DNA from: Alentia gelatinosa
Lineage: Eukaryota > Annelida > Polychaeta > Phyllodocida > Polynoidae
Direction: 5' to 3'
NCBI GenBank assembly: GCA_950022655.1
Contig: OX465580.1
Location: 1,225,122 to 1,289,121 of the forward strand
DNA: 64,000 bases
Each line of letters starts with the position of its first letter. The first letter of the stretch is position 1. The notes below the pieces were generated by a model that was not told the DNA's origin, did no database searches, and saw only the letters and a program-made list of their open reading frames with translations. The translations under genes and the position numbers were made by a program. Shown piece after piece: positions 1-12,400 of this stretch.

Positions 1-1133
1 GGATGATAAAGTTCCCGCCCACGGAGAGCTGTCGATCATTACTCATATGTGGAATCTGACTTTCCCAGACCGGTCTAGCCTGAAGCTATAAACTTGCGAG
101 AATTTTTAATCACTGTCCTGAAATTCAACCTAATAAATAGGACAGATTTTATTCTTATTGCCAAAACCTATATCGTTATTTTCATCTGTAAATTACGACT
201 TCTAGATATCAAATTTAAAATCCAATATTGTGGGTCCCGCATCAACTGTTAGTTTTAATTCACAGAGAATAAAAATACAAATCAAAAGGACTGCATTCCA
301 CGGGTGGCAAATGGAATAAATGCGGAGAAACTACAAATGATGAATACTTTTATTGTGGGAACTCAACACGCCTCCCCTCATCTTTTAAACATCTCTAATT
401 CAATCATCAGATCGTAAAATCCTCAAAGTGAACATATTTCCTGCCAGGATAATCTTCCTCAATCCCGTCAGAGCACCTCCATATATCACCCGCACAGTGT
501 GAATTTACACGGAGCACCTCCATATATCACCCGCACAGATCCGGCGTCAATTCACACGGACACGAGAGGGGGGGGGGGGGGAGCTGTTTCATAAACAAAA
601 CCCGGTCGGTAATCTCTCTCAATGAGAATTAATGGCAGCGAGGATTGCACGCTTTGCGCGGGTGATTTAAAGACGCTGCTTGTCGCTTTGAGAGCAGCCG
701 ACATTTTTGCCGTCACTCTCCACTGATTAATGGGTTTCTTCCCTGCTTGACTTCTCCCTTGTTTAATGATAAAACAAAGCCTCCAGTAACTACATCCTGT
801 GCCCAGGCATGTTCCCACCCTCGCTCCCTATAATTGGGCATTGTTTTGTCGTCAAAACTAACAAATTGACCACAGAAAAGAAAATGTCACCAAATAAGGG
901 ATGTCGTAAAACATGCCCAGGACCCAGACAGGAGGGGAGGTCCTTGTCGTAAAAACTCTGCCGTGAAGCGTCCGCGGAGAGGTCCCGGATGTCTCTACGA
1001 TTCTCGCCAAAAAACTCGGCGAATTGTCGTCTGTTTAAAGTGAAGCACTCAGATCCGTAAAAAAAAAACTACTGGGACGTAGAGTTTCAGGAGATTGCGT
1101 TACTTCATTGTGGTCAGACCAAGACACGTGGAA
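1..1133. other. Non-coding, no gene recognised
   Basis: No convincing exon is visible. The segment contains a 14-base G run at 568-581 and a two-copy direct repeat starting GAGCACCTCC (471-498 and 512-539). The rest looks like unique, moderately AT-rich intergenic or intronic sequence. Confidence 0.6.
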
Positions 1134-1636
1134 AACTACAGTGTGTGGAGGTTTTTAGCTGCATCGTCCAATTATAAAGTACAGATTTACTACACAGTGT
1201 GTGGTGGTTCATAGCTGCATCGGCCAATTATAAAGTATAGATGTACTACAGTGTGTGGTGGTTCTTAGCTGTATCGGCCAATTATAAAGTATATATGTAC
1301 TACAGTGTGTGGTGGTTCTTAGCTGTATCGTCCAATTATAAAGTATATATTTACTACAGTGTATGGTGGTTCTTAGCTGTATCGGCCACTTATAAAGTAT
1401 AGATGTACTACAGTGTGTGGTGGTTCTTAGCTGCATCGTCCAATTATAAAGTATATATTTACTACAGTGTATGGTGGTATTTAGCTGATTCGTCCAACTA
1501 TAAAGTATAGATATACTACAGTGTTTGGTGGTTCATATCTGCATCGTCCAATTATAAAGTACAGATTTACTACAGTGTGTGGTGGTTCTTATCTGTATCG
1601 TCCAACTATAAAGTACAGATGTACTACACAGTGTAA
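1134..1636. repeat. Minisatellite, ~54-bp unit, about 9 copies
   Basis: Each unit carries GTGTGTGGTGGTTC, then AGCTG, then CCAATTATAAAGTA and ends TACTACA. Copies differ by a few substitutions and 1-2 bp indels, so the array is moderately old. Short frames on either strand are repeat translations. Confidence 0.9.
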
Positions 1637-1640
1637 AGAA

Positions 1641-1885
1641 GAAACCAACAAGTTTTCGTCAAAAAATCTCCACGAGTGTGATGTGGAGTGATATGAACGA
1701 GGCGACAGCTGAGTGAATATCACGTAACATTCAAACGAGTTGGAGAAGAAGAACTTTGACCAAAACGAGTTGCTTTCTGTATTTATCTCACCCCTGTACA
1801 CACTGATAGAATGGACGACACACAGAATATAAACCATGGAGAACGGACTGCAATACTCGTAGGGGCATGGAAAATGCCAGTAGAG
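1641..1885 (+). repeat. Dispersed repeat family A, copy 1, with hairpin
   Basis: The left part (1676-1736) folds as an imperfect hairpin whose loop reads GAGGCGACAGCTGAGTG. It is followed by CAAACGAGTTGGAGAA, TTTATCTCACCCCTGTACAC and GGGGCATGGA. The same blocks recur near 25.7 kb, 59.9 kb and, inverted, 63.9 kb, so this is an interspersed element. No coding capacity is seen. The superfamily is unknown. Confidence 0.7.
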
Positions 1886-2067
1886 GTTGGGGGGGGGGGG
1901 GGCTCTCACTGTAACATCAGTAGAGGGGAGGGCTCATTGTAACACCAGTAGAGGTGGGGGGGGGGGGCTCTCACTGTAACACCAGTAGAGGGGGGGGGGG
2001 GGCTCATTGTAACACCAGTAGAGTCGGGGGGGGGGGGCTCTCACTGCCAGTAGAGGGGGGGGGGGGC
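1877..2067. repeat. G-rich minisatellite, ~31-37-bp unit
   Basis: About six units of AGTAGAGG followed by a run of 10-13 G, then CTCACTGTAACACC. Length variation lies mostly in the G runs, which may form G-quadruplexes and are also prone to sequencing error. Confidence 0.85.
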
Positions 2068-3021
2068 ACGTTGTTGGTTAATCGCCGGCAGACATCCGTC
2101 ATGTCCGTCCACACAAACATCAGCGTCTCCAGCGTCTGCATCTGCTTACATTGGACGGCCGCGCGCGGGTTTGTGGGTAGACCACAATGCCCGCCACAAC
2201 TCCCCCCACAACCCCACCCCTGTACCCAGCCCCCGGCCTACCCCCCCCCCCCCCCCCCCCACTGTACCCGCCACGAGCTGGCCGTGTATCTGCCACGCCC
2301 TGAGGCTGGATCCCCCCCCCCCCCCCCGCCGCCCACCTCTCAGCCCCTGGTCTGATTCCCCACGACGACCTTGACATTGACTCAGAGTCCTCCGGGAGTA
2401 CACATAGAACTCCCAGAATGCACCGCTCTCCCGCACACTGCACCGCTCCCAGATAGACACTACGAGGCGCTCGTTGTAGTTGCTGTGGATGAATCCGGTT
2501 AGGATCACTCTGACTATAGAGTAGAGTTACATCTAAAACCATGCCAAGTGAAACAGAGAGAACCTCTGTGAGGTCACTAAAAACACCTCAGAGTGAAGTG
2601 GTGGCCTTAAATGGTGGCCAAACTAGGAACAAATGGCATGTTCATCTTTGATGAATTAGCGTGGGGTTATAAGAAAAGTCATCATTAAAAGGATCTGCTG
2701 TTATTGAGTCTATGGGTCATTTTCTGTATCCCGCTTGGCACCCAGTCAACTTGCCATTCCTAGGCCGGTCTAAGATATCAACGACCAGTAGCTCACTGAG
2801 GCATTTCCGTCTTTAGTGATTGGTCATGGTCACACCTAAGATACTGTGCCTCTGCACTTTTCCAAATGCCGCAGAGTTGGCACGCAAACCGGGACGGAGT
2901 ATCGGGGGTGGGTTGTTGTTCAATATTCAACGAACGATAATGAGAAGATCTTGTCCCGGGGCAGGTCTCGTTTGATAAAAGTCCATATCGTCCACCCACG
3001 ATACGATTAGGATATGAGAGC
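2068..3021. other. Non-coding; long C tracts, no gene recognised
   Basis: Contains C homopolymers near 2240-2260 and 2312-2328. The overlapping frames here encode only proline or glycine runs and show no domain. 2380-3021 looks like unique non-coding sequence. Confidence 0.55.
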
Positions 3022-3243
3022 CAGGGGCCCGCTTCTTAATCTAAGATCGTACATGTAGACCATTTTCTGTAAGCCATAGAAACCCAGGGACGGTGTGTGT
3101 CTTAATCTACACTCATGGACGACCTTATGGATGACTAATACTGTCTTAGCGAACAGACTTAGTTATTATTAAATGATAACCCTTGTATAGGGTGCAGAAA
3201 GAGGTCTTCATGTACGATCCTAGAATATGAAACGGGCCCCTGA
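3022..3243. mobile_element. Short inverted-repeat element (MITE), 222 bp
   Basis: The ends are inverted copies: left starts CAGGGGCCCG with GATCGTACATG about 23 bp in, and right ends CGGGCCCCTG preceded by CATGTACGATC. The terminal inverted repeats are about 34 bp with several mismatches. The interior has no open frame. No convincing target duplication was found, so the superfamily is not assigned. Confidence 0.75.
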
Positions 3244-4309
3244 ATATAGCTAGATCTCGCTTAATAAAGCTAAGACTCCAGCCTAAACATCGTTCACATC
3301 ACGACGACACACCTCTGATGGCCTCAGTACCCTGAGGTCGCCTCCCCCCCCCCCCCCCCTCACACCTCCCTCAGCAGTCTGTGTGTGGGGGGAGGGGGGA
3401 GGGGGGAGGGTTAGAAGTGAAAGCTGCCCGGCTCCGTTTCGTTTGAGGCGGTGGTCGACGTCGGCTTTTGTTTGTCCTGCTCAATAGGCACACAAACCTC
3501 AACTCTACACTCACTCCAAAAAGTTGAACTTCCTCACAGACTACTCAGATGTAACCTTTGTCTGCACGTCGGTGGAAAGAATGAGCATCGAGAAATAGCA
3601 ACCTTTACACAGATAGTGGGCATTAAATATGACTGTTATATCCCCTAATGAAGCCTGGGAGCTGACACAGGTTTACTCTGTTATGTGAGTTGGTGGTCAT
3701 TTTCCTCCTGGAAGCATTTCTCAACCCTCCAATCAACCCTCTAAACACTAGCAGTATCAAACCCAATCCTACCTCATTTGAATTCTTTATATCCATTGTC
3801 GTTTTTGTATTATATGAATTTTGATAACTATCATTCAAAATGAATATTTCCTCTCGTATCGTTTGACAAATGACATGTGTAATAATATGACTTTGATGAG
3901 AAAAGATTCAGGGGATCTGTGAAATGGACGACAGCTTTTACATAATGCTGTCTGTTCCCAAATTAAAAAGAAAATGAGCTCTTAAATAACATAAGATCCA
4001 GGGATAACCGTTTTAATAGATCTCACTTTTGAAGCGTTTATTTGCCTGCACTTTCCATGTATTAGTAGCGTGAAATCAGTTCGATTCAGACACATAAAAT
4101 CACTTCAGGTTGTATATTGATGCAGAGGAAAATAACAATTCTCCCATTAGTATAGTTTGGAGTGACGCCCTGACCACACGGGTGGCCGTGAGCGTACCTA
4201 ACCTCTGCTGGGAGCTGTAGAGCGCCTCGCTCTCCGGGCGGAGATCGCGGCGTAATCCGGCGCAGATTTCCCGCGGGTCCAATCCGGGCTTCTCTCTTCT
4301 CCGTCAGCG
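3244..4309. other. Non-coding, no gene recognised
   Basis: A C-then-G homopolymer block lies at 3341-3410. The remaining kilobase is AT-rich unique sequence without splice-bounded exons or RNA genes that I can recognise. Confidence 0.55.
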
Positions 4310-5370
4310 GCCGTGAAGCCACGGGAGAAGCCACAGGAAGCCGCACTTAGTTAGCGCAGAGAGCCTCTCACCATCTACCGTCTACCGTCAGCAGATGGTT
4401 AACGGCGCGTGAAGCCACAGGAAGCCGCACTTAGTTAGCGCAGAGTGGCTCTCACCATCTACCGTCTACCGTCAGCAGATGGTTAACGGCGCGTGAAGCC
4501 ACAGGAAGCCGCACTTAGTTAGCGCAGAGTGGCTCTCACCATCTACCGTCTACCGTCAGCAGATGGTTAACGGCGCGTGAAGCCACAGGAAGCCACACTT
4601 AGTTAGCGCAGAGAGCCTCTCACCATCTACCGTCTACCGTCAGCAGATGGCTAACGGCGCGTGAAGCCACAGGAAGCCACACTTAGTTAGCGCAGAGAGC
4701 CTCTCACCATCTACCGTCTACCGTTAGCAGATGGCTAACGGCGCGTGAAGCCACAGGAGAAGCCACAGGAAGCCGCACTTAGTTAGCGCAGAGAGCCTCT
4801 CACCATCTACCGTCTACCGTTAGCAGATGGCTAACGGCGCGTGAAGCCACAGGAGAAGCCACACTTAGTTAGCGCAGAGAGCCTCTCACCATCTACCGTC
4901 TACCGTCAGCAGATGGCTAACGGCGCGTGAAGCCACAGGAAGCCACACTTAGTTAGCGCAGAGAGCCTCTCACCATCTACCGTCTACCGTTAGCAGATGG
5001 CTAACGGCGCGTGAAGCCACAGGAGAAGCCACAGGAAGCCGCACTTAGTTAGCGCAGAGAGCCTCTCACCATCTACCGTCTACCGTTAGCAGATGGCTAA
5101 CGGCGCGTGAAGCCACAGGAGAAGCCACAGGAAGCCGCACTTAGTTAGCGCAGAGAGCCTCTCACCATCTACCGTCTACCGTTAGCAGATGGCTAACGGC
5201 GCGTGAAGCCACAGGAGAAGCCACAGGAAGCCGCACTTAGTTAGCGCAGAGTGCCTCTCACCATCTACCGTCTACCGTTAGCAGATGGCTAACGGCGCGT
5301 GAAGCCACAGGAGAAGCCACACTTAGTTAGCGCAGAGTGCCTCTCACCATCTACCGTCTACTGATAGCAG
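4310..5370. repeat. Satellite, 84-96-bp unit, about 12 copies
   Basis: The unit runs from GTGAAGCCACAGGAAGCC through ACTTAGTTAGCGCAGAG, CTCTCACCATCTACCGTC and CAGCAGATGG to TAACGGCGC. Some units have an extra 12 bp (AGGAGAAGCCAC). Similarity between units is very high, which suggests recent expansion. Confidence 0.92.
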
Positions 5371-5895
5371 ATGGCTAACGGCGCTACCCTCCTCCCCCTA
5401 CCATCTACCATCAGTAGATGGCTAATGGCGCTACCCTCCTCCCCCACCATCTACCGTCAACAGATAGCTAATGGCGCTACCCTCCTACCTCTACCATTTA
5501 CCATCAGCAGATGGCTAATGGCGCTACCCTCCTCCCTCTACCATCTACCATCAGCAGATGGCTAATGGCGCTACCCTCCTCCCTCTACCATCTACCATCA
5601 GCAGATGGCTAATGACACCACCCTCCCTCTACCATCTACCATCAGCAGATGGCTAATGGCGCTAACCTCCCTCTACCATCTACCATCAGTAGACGGCTAA
5701 TGGCGCTACCCTCCTCCCCCTACCATCTACCATCAACAGATGGCTAATGGCGCTACACTCCTCCCTCTACCATCTACCGTTAGCAGATAGATAACGGCCT
5801 TACCCTCCTCCCTCTACCATCTACCATCAACAGACGGCTAATGACGCTAACCTCCTCCCTCTACCATCTACCATCTACCGTCAGCAGATGGCTAA
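5360..5895. repeat. Satellite, ~47-bp unit, about 11 copies, derived from the 84-bp unit
   Basis: The unit (GCTAATGGCGCTACCCTCCT ... CCATCTACCATCAGCAGAT) corresponds to the second half of the neighbouring 84-bp unit, CTACCGTC-CAGCAGATGGCTAACGGCGC. The array therefore looks like a shortened, diverged subfamily. Confidence 0.88.
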
Positions 5896-5994
5896 CAGCA
5901 TTATCAAAATCTGCAGTTTCCATCATACATGGTCCTTAGACGTTTCGTACACTCCCCGAGACAGTGTATAACTGAAGTGGTCGCTGGGGTAGGG

Positions 5995-6560
5995 AAAGTA
6001 TCATTCATCGGACTATCGTTCATTAGACTATCGTTCATTGAAGTATCATTCATAGGAGTATCATTTAACAGAGGATCGTTCTGGAGATTATCGCTAGGGA
6101 GATGATTGTTAGGTAGACTATCGTTCGGTAGACTATCATTCGTCCAAATTATCGTTCAGCAGACTATCGTTCGCCACACGATCCTTTGGCAGATGATTGC
6201 TAGGCAATCTTTCATTAAGAAGACTGCCGTTCATCAGACTATAGTTCATTCGCGGTCGGTAGAATATCGTTCGATAGAGTATCGTTCGATAGAGTATCGT
6301 TCGATAGAGTATCGTTCGATAGAGTATCGTTTTATAGAGTATCGTTCGGTGGAGTATCGTTCGGTAGAATATCGTTCAGTAGTGTATCGTTCGGTAAAGT
6401 ATCGTTCGGAAAGTATCGTTTAGTAAAGTATCGATCGGTAGAGTATCGGTCGATAGAATATCGTTCGGTAGAATATCAATCGGTAGAATATCGGTCGGTA
6501 GAGTATCGTTTGGTAAAGTATCGTTTGGTAAAGTATCGTTTGCTAGAGTACATGGAGTGT
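5995..6560. repeat. Minisatellite, ~15-16-bp unit (TATCGTTCGGTAGAG)
   Basis: Roughly 35 degenerate copies, most regular between 6240 and 6540. The frames open on both strands result from a 15-bp unit free of stops. Confidence 0.9.
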
Positions 6561-6697
6561 GGTTGGTGAAGACGGAGGGGACAACTTTAATTAGGAGCGT
6601 GTGGCTTTCAGGTCTCATTAGGGTTCTCATCAGTAAACAGATCTTCTACAGAATTAGCGTTAAAGTGAGCCTGCGACCCACCTACAGTTAGAGAGTA

Positions 6698-7648
6698 ACT
6701 AGAACCTGACTACACTAAGACTGCCGATATCACAGTTAAAGTGACTAGACCCTGACTGTACTAAGACGGCCGATATCACAGTTAAAGTGACTAGACCCTG
6801 ACTGTACTAAGACTGCCGATATCACAGTTAAAGTGACTAGACCCTGACTACACTAAGACTGCCGATATCACAGTTAAAGTGACTAGACCCTGACTGTACT
6901 AAGACTGCCGATATCACAGTTAAAGTGACTAGACCCTGACTGTACTAAGACTGCCGATATCACAGTTAAAGTGACTAGACCCTGACTGTACTAAGACTGC
7001 CGATATCACAGTTAAAGTGACTAGACCCTGACTACACTAAGACTGCCGATATCACAGTTAAAGTGACTAGACCCTGACTACACTAAGACTGCCGATATCA
7101 CAGTTAAAGTGACTAGACCCTGACTACACTAAGACTGCCGATATCACAGTTAAAGTGACTAGACCCTGACTACACTAAGACTGCCGATATCACAGTTAAA
7201 GTGACTAGAGCCTGACTGTACTAAGACGGCCGATATCACAGTTAAAGTGACTAGACCCTGACTACACTAAGACTGCCGATATCACAGTTAAAGTGACTAG
7301 ACCCTGACTACACTAAGACTGCCGATATCACAGTTAAAGTGACTAGAGCCTGACTGTACTAAGACGGCCGATATCACAGTTAAAGTGACTAGACCCTGAC
7401 TACACTAAGACTGCCGATATCACAGTTAAAGTGACTAGACCCTGACTACACTAAGACTGCCGATATCACAGTTAAAGTGACTAGACCCTGACTGTACTAA
7501 GACTGCCGATATCACAGTTAAAGTGACTAGACCCTGACTGTACTAAGACTGCCGATATCACAGTTAAAGTGACTAGACCCTGACTGTACTAAGACTGCCG
7601 ATATCACAGTTAAAGTGACTAGACCCTGACTACACTAAGACTGCCGAC
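6698..7648. repeat. Satellite, 46-bp unit, about 20 copies
   Basis: The unit contains GCCGATATCACAGTTAAAG, TGACTAGACCCTGACT and either GTACTAAGAC or ACACTAAGAC. Successive GCCGATAT starts at 6723 and 6769 give the 46-bp period. Two main variants (TGTACT/TACACT) are interleaved, so homogenisation is incomplete. Confidence 0.93.
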
Positions 7649-7965
7649 GTAGTGGCTTCAGTGATTTCTGCACTTGTAGTGTGTCAACAATTCTAGGCTT
7701 ATACTTTATCTCACTCGTGGTACAAGTTTAGCCATAAGAATAACATTAGAAAATTATACACAAAATGTCAAGCGATATGCCACGGTCATGGCGGAGTGAT
7801 ATGAGATGATGTCATAATCGACTGGCCAATCAGTGACCAGGATTTGAGAAATTAGGCAGGACAGCATCATGGAGATGTATACGTTCCTAACTGGATTTGA
7901 ATTATTCTGATATTGTGACGCTATTCTAATGTCCATAAAAGGGGTGAGATAAATCCAGAACCGCA
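7649..7965. other. Non-coding flank of hairpin element
   Basis: AT-rich sequence with a GGGGTGAGATAAAT motif at about 7939-7952, the inverted form of a motif found in repeat family A. No gene recognised. Confidence 0.5.
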
Positions 7966-8092
7966 CTCGAATCTTAAAATAAACAATATACTCCACTGTT
8001 TGGATGCATCGTAATCATCACTCGGCTTCACCTCGATGAGAATGACTGCGCATCCAAACCCATGGAGTATTGTTTATTTATACGAGTCTTGA
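7966..8092. mobile_element. Long-hairpin element with CTCGGCTTCACCTC apex
   Basis: Arms of about 45-55 bp pair around the apex ACTCGGCTTCACCTC. Left blocks AAATAAACAAT and GTTTGGATGC match right blocks GCATCCAAAC and ATTGTTTATTT. Similar apices are found at 59.67 kb and 63.95 kb. It is probably a non-autonomous mobile hairpin element. Confidence 0.65.
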
Positions 8093-9468
8093 TCTAGTTC
8101 TACAAGTATTGAAAGTTGAAGTCCCTGAAGTACTTTTATCAGAGGACAATGAGAATAGTATGTAGTTCACGTAGAGGCCACAAGGTGGCAGGCGATGCAC
8201 GCGTAGAGACCTTGACCTTGAGGTCCCAAACACTTTAAAAACGAAACCAGGCCCCCTCTGATTCTATCAGTTCAAGGAGAACTTTCACATAACTTCAATA
8301 AGGACACATATTGTGATCGCAGTCAATCGATCATAGTTACCTGCCATTGACATTTCACATGTTGATGAGTAATAATTGTAAATAATGACCTAATAAAGAA
8401 CAAAAATGGAGCAAAATGGAAACTGAGCGTGCGTTTAAAACGAACATTTAGTCCATGTGCATCGTCAATAAATCACCAGACCGCCAAAAACTCCCCCTCG
8501 AAATCGAGAGGAAATTACGCAATATCAATCATGAGGATAAGAAAATATTCACAAACCATGAATCGCTTTTAAAATTGGAGTGGACAAAAAGCGCAGGTCT
8601 CCTGATGGGGAAATCTTGTAACCTTAGCAACGAGCGGATCGGGTCGTGAGAGCGGGTTTTCAGTTTAGGCGGGAGACGTGTTTTACCCGCTGATTTAATT
8701 AATGTAATTAAGATGCGGGTGGTGCGGGCGGCGGCCGCTAGGTGGCCGGGCCCAGTTGTTCAGGATGCGTAGGGGCGCGTGGGACGTTGTGACCGGTGTC
8801 GGCTAGTTAGTGGTCAACCGACCCGAGACGTGCCGAGAATACCAACGAGGGCGCAACGACCTCCCCGCACCCACACACACCCCCCTCACACACCCCCTCA
8901 CCCCCCCCCCCTCCTAACACACACACTCTCTGTTGGCATTGCGCTCTACTTCCTATGGCCGCTTATATCTCCGCCTAAACCTGCCTGTTTGCGCGCAAAT
9001 CGTTAGTCAAATTATTAGAATATCCAAAATTTGGGGATTATTGTGTGGTTTACTTCTAAATAGAGATGCACATATGTATATGGTAAATAATATACACTCT
9101 TTTCTATCTTTTGTTATATCAAGTCAGACTTAGTCAGCGGGATTACTTTCTTCAGTGGAAAGCACCTCATGTGTTGCAAGGTTTTGTTTGTCTATAGCTA
9201 AAGCCGTAGGAATGACCGTTAGCATGGAAGTCATTTAAAAAGAAAGGATTTTCATGAATATAACGATAAGGAAATCTGTAGCGGAAAACCAACTTGATCC
9301 TCCATTTTATCCTGATATTTACAAAACGACAAATCAGGAGCAACAATAGAGTACACCACCTTGAGGCCCCATCCGCTCCTGAATCTCATAATCAATCGTA
9401 AAAATACAGAATTAATCATTTCTAACTCTCACATAAGGTGAAAAAATTCCCAGTATACACCGCAGTAT
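8093..9468. other. Non-coding, no gene recognised; one CTCF-like site
   Basis: Apart from a CTCF-like match (CCACAAGGTGGCAG, within 8176-8194) and CA/C-rich stretches at 8870-8930, nothing recognisable is seen. The 64-residue frame at 8455-8649 has no known domain and no codon or splice support. Confidence 0.5.
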
Positions 9469-10277
9469 GGCGACAGTCCTTCCTGTCCTTCCCGTCCTTC
9501 CTGTCCTTCATGTCCTTCCTGTCCTTCCTGTCCTTCCTGTCCTTCCCGTCCTTCCCGTCCTTCCCGTCCTTCCTGTCCTTCCCGTCCTTCCTGTCCTTCC
9601 TGTCCTTCCCGTCCTTCCCGTCCTTCCCGTCCTTCCTGTCCTTCCCGTCCTTCCTGTCCTTCCTGTCCTTCCCGTCCTTCCTGTCCTTCCTGTCCTTCCT
9701 GTCCTTCCCGTCCTTCCCGTCCTTCCCGTCCTTCCCGTCCTTCCCGTCCTTCCCGTCCTTCCCGTCCTTCCTGTCCTTCCTGTCCCTCCCGTCCTTCCCG
9801 TCCTTCCCGTCCTTCCTGTCCTTCCTGTCCTTCCCGTCCTTCCCGTCCTTCCCGTCCTTCCTGTCCTTCCTGTCCTTCCCGTCCTTCCCGTCCTTCCCGG
9901 CCTTCCCGTCCTTCCTGTCCTTCCCGTCCTTCCTGTCCTTCCTGTCCTTCCTGTCCTTCCTGTCCTTCCCGTCCTTCCTGTCCTTCCTGTCCTTCCCGTC
10001 CTTCCTGTCCTTCCTGTCCTTCCCGGCCTTCCCGGCCTTCCTGTCCTTCCTGTCCTTCCTGTCCTTCCTGTCCTTCCTGTCCTTCCCGTCCTTCCTGTCC
10101 TTCCCGTCCTTCCTGTCCTTCCTGTCCTTCCCGTCCTTCCTGTCCTTCCTGTCCTTCCTGTCCTTCCCGTCCTTCCCGTCCTTCCTGTCCTTCCTGTCCT
10201 TCCCGTCCTTCCTGTCCTTCCTGTCCTTCCCGGCCTTCCCGGCCTTCCTGTCCTTCCTGTCCTTCCTGTCCTTCCCG
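9469..10277. repeat. Minisatellite, 9-bp unit (GTCCTTCCT / GTCCTTCCC), about 90 copies
   Basis: Near-perfect 9-bp periodicity over 800 bp with strong strand asymmetry: one strand is almost all pyrimidine except one G per unit. Because 9 is divisible by 3, four frames stay open and spell simple repeats. None is a gene. Confidence 0.95.
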
Positions 10278-10754
10278 CCATTGCCTTTTTGATTGCAGCT
10301 CCTGCACAGAAAGTCGACTGTGAGTCTTTCACTGTTTTACAATTCAGAGAGGTTCTCATGGACATATAACGCCTTTCTCAAGAGCTGCTCCTTTCACAGT
10401 GTAGCCCCCTTCACCCCTCCCTACACACACACACTCACACAGAGAGGCAGACGTACGCTCAGTAAATACGGACACCGCTCTCTCCTCACACGGGTTAAAA
10501 ACCCGCGCCGTTCTCCGCCTCTGTCGTCTTAACTGTGTGACGTCATTATGAATACAGCACAAAGCCCGCGCAGCCGCAAACAAAGGCTCGCATTACCGCC
10601 GTTATTAGCGATAACTCCGCACTTTCCGCCGTTAATTAGCGATACGTGTACGAGGCCGGAAGTCCCACTCGGCTTTCTGACCGCGAGGGATGTTGGGACG
10701 ACCTCGAGAGAGGTCTGGAGAGAGCGATAACTTCTGAGATCCAGTGAATATTCC
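10278..10754. other. Non-coding, no gene recognised
   Basis: GC-balanced sequence with two homeodomain-type cores near 10600-10640 (TTATTAGCGATAA, TTAATTAGCGATA). This is a weak hint of regulatory sequence only. Confidence 0.4.
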
Positions 10755-11765
10755 GAGACTCAGCGACCGGTGTGAGTCCCGACGACCGGTCTGAGACTCG
10801 GAGACCGGTCCGAGGTCCGGCGACCGGTCTGAGACTCGGCGACCGGTCTGAGACTCGGCGACCGGTCTGAGACTCGGCGACCGGTCTGAGACTCGGCGAC
10901 CGGTCTCAGACCCGGCAACCAGTCTGAGAACTGGCGACCGGTCTGAGGTCCAGCGATCGGTGTGAGGCCCGGCAACCAGTCTGAGAACTGGCGACCGGTC
11001 TGAGGCTCGCCCACCAGTCTCGGACCCGGCAACCATTCTCAGATCTGGCGACCAGTCTGAGAACTGGCGACCGGTCTGAGGTCCAGCGATCGGTGTGAGG
11101 CCCGGCCACCAGTCTGAGGTCCGGAGACCGGTCTGAGGTCCAGAGACTGGTCTGAGGTCCAGCGACCAGTCTGAGGTCCAGCGACTGGTCTGAGGTTCGG
11201 CAACCGGTCTGAGGCCCGGCGACCTAGCTGAGGTCCGGTGACCGTTCTGAGGCCCGGCCACTGGTCTAAGGCCCGGCGACCGGTCTGAGGCCCGGCCACC
11301 AGTCTCGGACCCGGCAACCATTCTCAGATCTGGCGACCGGTCTGAGGCCCGGCGACCGGTCTGAGGCCCGGCGACCAGTCTGAGGTCCGGAGACCGGTCT
11401 GAGGTCCAGAGACTGGTCTGAGGTCCAGCGACCAGTCTGAGGTCCAGCGACTGGTCTGAGGTTCGGCAACCTAGCTGAGGTCCGGTGACCGTTCTGAGGT
11501 CCGGTGACCGTTCTGAGGTCCGGTGACCATTCTGAGGCTCGCCCACCAGTCTCGGACCCGGCAACCATTCTCAGATCTGGCGACCGGTCTGAGGCCCGGC
11601 GACCGGTCTGAGGCCCGGCGACCGGTCTGAGGCCTGGCGACCGGTCTGAGGCCCGGCGACCGGTCTGAGGCCTGGCGACTGGTCTGAGGTCCGGAGACCG
11701 GTCTGAGGTCTGGAGACCGGTCTGAGGTCCGGAGACCGGTCTGAGGCCCGAAGACCGGTCTTGGA
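10755..11765. repeat. Minisatellite, 19-bp unit with ACCGGT core, about 53 copies
   Basis: The unit is GACCGGTCTGAG plus GTCCG/GCCCG/ACTCG and a GC pair; ACCGGTC starts at 10804, 10823 and 10842. Larger blocks of several units are duplicated (e.g. around 11020-11100 and 11300-11340), so there is higher-order structure. The 300-residue frames are repeat translations. Confidence 0.93.
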
Positions 11766-12044
11766 CTCAGCGAATATTCTGAGACCCGGAGCTCATTCTG
11801 CCGGTCCGCACAGAAGTGGGGCTTCTGGTCACGCCGTGTGGTCCCCGCGGAGAGGGCGGCTGTGTGGGGAGGGTCAGTCCGAGGTCTCGCTGTCTAAGAG
11901 TGTTCTCCCTGTCAAGGACATCTTAAAACTGAATGGATTCCATTCCCCTTTCTCGGCTTTCTATTCTGAAAATAAAACTGTGTAAACGTTTGTTGCCCAT
12001 AACGTATAGATTCCGGGATATTTCTCATATCTTAAACATATAAG

Positions 12045-12400
12045 TAAATGTGGGTAGATCGTACTCTAAGGGAATGTGGTTGATGACTGGCTCACATACA
12101 TGAGAGACTGATTGGTTGTGTTATTTAGGGTCAGTGAATGTGGGTATTACTCTAAGGGAATGTGGTTGATGACTGGCCCACATACATGAGAGACTGATTG
12201 GTTGTGTTATGTAGGGTCAGTGAATGTGGGTATTACTCTAAGGGAATGTGGTTGATGACTGGCTCACATACATGGAGACTGATTGGTTGTGTTATGTAGG
12301 GTCAGTGAATGTGGGTAGATCGTACTCTAAGGGAATGTGGTTGATGACTGGCTCACATACATGGAGACTGATTGGTTGTGTTATTTAGGGTCAGTGAATG
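12045..12400. repeat. Satellite, ~87-bp unit, 4 copies
   Basis: The units share ACTCTAAGGGAATGTGG, GATGACTGGC, CACATACATG and TGATTGGTTGTGTTAT. Copies differ by a short AGATCG insertion. Confidence 0.9.

Noticed and set aside
8455..8649. 64-residue plus-strand frame as a small gene
   Set aside because: No domain, no conservation evidence and no splice or promoter support.
9429..10369. Four frames of about 285-300 residues
   Set aside because: All are translations of a 9-bp minisatellite; the unit is a multiple of three, so frames stay open on both strands.
10632..11568. Minus-strand frames of 310 and 100 residues
   Set aside because: They translate the 19-bp ACCGGT minisatellite; no domain and only repeat composition.
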